Shown: positions 61,401-64,000 of the stretch, piece after piece
Numbering within the stretch: the stretch's first letter is position 1
Layout: every line of letters starts with the position of its first letter
Notes under the pieces: model-generated
What the model was told of the DNA's origin: nothing
The model's database searches: none
Seen by the model: the letters and a program-made list of their open reading frames with translations, nothing else
Assembly: GCA_030268105.1 (NCBI GenBank)
Contig: BSDZ01000013.1
Span: 2,895,001-2,959,000, forward strand
Source of the DNA: Volvox africanus
Lineage: Eukaryota > Chlorophyta > Chlorophyceae > Chlamydomonadales > Volvocaceae
DNA: 64,000 nt
Reading direction: 5' to 3'
Made by a program: the position numbers and the translations under genes

Positions 61401-62699
61401 GACCCAGGCCTGCTGCGTGCCCGTCAGAGGACGTCGGGGCCCCGCTGCATGCCCGTTCCAGCCTGACCCTGTCCTTGCTTCTGAACCGCAGCCAGCCGCA
61501 ACCCGCCCCAGAACATGTTTACATCCGTGTACTGCTTTGCTGTTGTTTGCATGCTTGGAACGTAGTAGTCGTACATGTACGGCCCAGCAATAGTATAGGT
61601 GTTAACATATGGTTACGTAATAGCACCCAGCACAATACCAAAGGTGCAGAAGCAGCGTGTCAGCGTTTCGAGAGGCCTTTGCGGCTCTCAACTACGACTA
61701 GGAAAATATAAGATTCAAAGGAAGAACGCAAAATGCAGCAACACAGATAGATAGGTACGAGACAGCAGGATGACATGCATTCCCGTGAAGAGATGAACTC
61801 GCTCGCAGTTTGGTTGTCTGTCAGGAAAGAGCACACTACAGGCATTTCGTCCTGTAATTTTGGAGAAGACTTTTTAATTTAAACAATACGCAAAAGTGGC
61901 TGAGCGAAACCATTTGATTGTCTCGCGCGCCATCCCTGCCGGCGGAATGAGGCTCGGCGAGACGTTCATCCAGAGCCGCGCGTCCGTGCTAAGCGGCACG
62001 GCCACTGCAGCCATACATTGCGCTCAGGCACCGAGACTCTCTGTCTTCGTCTGGATTGAGGAGGTTGCCTTGTTTAGAGAATTCAGACAGTTGTATGACC
62101 TATAGAACATGGTCACACTCTATGTCGCTTAACGAGCGCTTTATACACGCAGAAATAGTCCCGACGGTGGCGCAAGCTTCGTCCTCTAACGAAAACACCG
62201 CTAAATCTTACCTCGTTTTTTCGTTGTAATTAATCCATTTAGCATTTATCAGTCCAAAAGTTACTAGGGGCCCACGGTTCTGCGCGGGAACCGGCGCCTA
62301 GATACGTAGAGCCATCCTGCCGAACTACCTGCTACGTAGAACCCATGCATACAACAGGCGCAGCTTTGAAAACCTTCACCATGACGGCCGCCGAGCTAAG
62401 AACTCCGCACAGAATCAAGATTGCTTGCGATGCTTAAGCTGAGATGGCGCCAACATATGGTTCAACAGAGCGTCGCGCACTAACATAGGCACACCGAGGC
62501 ACGCTACGAGGATCACATGAGGGGTGTTGCCATACCAAATTGCCAGGACTAGCACAAGGCGAGAGCACCTTCGAGGCCTCCAATAAGCGCGGTGGGAAAA
62601 GCACAACCAGAATCGTTGCAGCCCGTTGACAGTTGCAAACCCTTGCTTGCCGACAACCGGCAGAAAGAATTCAGGCCCCAAGAAGGTCATTTCTGGTGA
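58451..62699. other. 4.2 kb spacer with simple repeats
   Basis: No gene can be supported. It contains a GTCC/GTCT tetranucleotide run (58876-58900), a GGTACT hexamer run (about 59563-59583) and TATCACAT repeats (about 60695-60722). A short stretch at 61896-62105 is open in one frame without an ATG and has no recognised domain. Confidence 0.5.
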
Positions 62700-62704
62700 C
62701 ACGC

Positions 62705-63054
62705 ACTGTGAATCCAATTAAGCCTTTAAGAAGGCAGACCGGTTACAGGGCATTGGCACTGTCCTGTACGTATCTCTTACAAGAGAGGGCAGTATCGCTC
62801 GGTACAAACCCCCGTTTGCGCTGCTGGATGGTAAGCCCGGAACCATGCGAATTATAGCCTTGCATAAGGCGCAAATAAAAGCTTTAGGTGGCCAGATAGA
62901 TGTGCAAGCCGCCGTTTGGCAACTTTTGGGTTTTGTTCTGCAGTTACAACGTTTGCAGTCTGACAAACATTCAATTCACACGCCTAGCTCTTGTCAACCT
63001 ATGTCTTTTTACAACGGAGACCTACCGGTAGTATATTATTTCCCATTCCCTTAA
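62705..63054 (+). other. Protein-like open frame of unknown status
   Basis: After an in-frame stop (TAA near 62718) the frame reads GIGTVLYVSLTREGSIARYK and, past an ATG at 62845, MRIIALHKAQIKALGGQID, to a TAA at 63052-63054. A second protein-like frame, with DLEVAAVDFMRESLCDVSL, follows at about 63137-63193. The wording is unlike the random frames nearby and the region is AT-richer than the genes. It may be a remnant of a mobile element or an unspliced gene. The opposite strand is also open (62718-62966), which weakens the case. Confidence 0.3.
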
Positions 63055-63444
63055 ACCGCAAGCTCGGTTTTCAGTACTTCATAGACACCGCTCATTTTAA
63101 TTCTTTTTGAATCGTCTATTAATAAGGAAATCACTTTACGATTTAGAAGTGGCTGCCGTGGATTTTATGAGAGAAAGCTTGTGTGACGTTTCGTTGGCCT
63201 TCCAATCACAGCTGCGTCGAAGGTTGGCATGTAAGAAGGGGCTCTCAATTATACATACAGATTTGCTTGTGTTTATATCTGATAATCCTACCTGTATCAT
63301 AACCTTGTGGAGCACCGGCTGATGCGCAGGCTCTGAGTGACCATTGGCACAGACGGTACCCTGTATCTACCTCAACATGTTTTAAGACATATCCAATTGT
63401 TACGCTATTAAATTTTGAGCTTATTGGAGTGACTTGCTGTACCC

Positions 63445-64000
63445 ATGGCGCGACGATGGCAGGAGGCGACATGGATAGAATCGCTCGACCACCTGCCTGG
63501 GCTAAACTTGATGGAGAAGGCCCGCGCGCGTGTTATCATTCTCTCAAAGCCTCGTGAAGATCGGGAGCTCTACCTTGAGGGCACCTATGCTGAGGCCGCG
63601 GCAACTATCAAGGCGCTCCTCAAGGAGACTCGTAAGTCTGAAGACTTCGCGCTGCAATTCAGTCCCTCATAAACGCTAAATGACCGTTTCGCCTTACTTG
63701 GATGTAGGGGTGGGCAGCTTCAATCCGGGACCGGTATCGCTGCCCGGCGGCTCGGGCAGCACCGCGTCCCGGCCCGCCGCCACGCCGACTGCCAGCGCCT
63801 CGATAGAAGCGAACCCCGTCCCCCGCCTGGACCCTGTGTCCGCCACCGTCTTACCCATCGCCACCAAAACAAATGGCGGCACTTGTACTGCCGCGGCAAT
63901 GACCATAACTAGTACCAACAACACCAGAAGCAGCAGCGACGGTGCGGACGATGCCGACCCTGCCAGTAGTACGGCTTTCAAAATGGGTGCAATCAACGCG
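63445..64000 (+). CDS. Unidentified protein, copy 2 of a two-gene family (runs off the window)
   Basis: Exon 1 (63445-63631) begins ATG in the context acccATGg and encodes PGLNLMEKARARVIILSKPR and AATIKALLKETR, nearly the same as the gene at 57243. The first intron (63632-63707) is in the same codon and phase. Exon 2 from 63708 remains open to the edge of the window, so the 3' end is not included. Exon 2 starts VGSFNPGPVSLPGGS and is Ser/Thr/Ala-rich, unlike the other copy beyond the shared block. The conserved first exon and diverged second exon suggest a short functional N-terminal module with a variable low-complexity tail. Confidence 0.7.

Overview
This is a nuclear eukaryotic window: nearly every recognisable gene is cut by many spliceosomal introns (GT-AG, one likely GC-AG), the spacers are long, and simple repeats of CA, GT, TA and purine type are common. 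I could not fix the lineage. Intron-rich housekeeping genes with one short CDS per kilobase or more, mid GC content and a hexokinase with an N-terminal membrane anchor suggest a unicellular or simple alga or related protist, but that is a weak inference. No prokaryotic operon, CRISPR array, rRNA or tRNA was recognised.

Layout on the plus strand from the left: a 20-exon DUSP-Ubl-USP ubiquitin protease (734-12352); the C-terminal half of a Mak11/PAK1IP1-type WD40 ribosome-assembly protein without its N-terminal half (13196-14458), followed by an acidic ORF; a 12-exon armadillo-type helical-repeat protein (17157-22081); a 3.4 kb spacer; an unidentified 6-exon gene (25491-27843); and a broken piece of the missing upstream part of the Mak11 gene (about 28307-28524). 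From about 28.6 to 35.4 kb the DNA is gene-poor and looks degenerate: decayed coding frames, a 51-bp duplication, a 276-bp tandem repeat and paired palindromes.

On the minus strand, a complete 20-exon MTR4 exosome helicase (46970 down to 35407) is followed upstream by a 5-exon gankyrin/Nas6-like ankyrin protein (51383 down to 48762). A 761-bp spacer separates the latter from a divergent 4-exon hexokinase (52145-54884, plus). The right end carries weakly supported exons near 56 kb and two paralogous genes of a family I do not recognise (57243-58180 or beyond, and 63445 to the window edge), which share their first exon and the exact position of the first intron.

Themes: ubiquitin/proteasome (USP, gankyrin-like chaperone), RNA surveillance and 60S ribosome maturation (MTR4, Mak11) and glycolysis (hexokinase). 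These are unrelated housekeeping genes and form no apparent system. All exon boundaries were derived by hand from reading-frame phase, splice consensus and family resemblance; in the five named genes and the two best unidentified ones, every junction given keeps phase. I did not find a clear new biological system; the most interesting items are the split and rearranged Mak11 gene, the unidentified paralogous pair and the unidentified six-exon gene.
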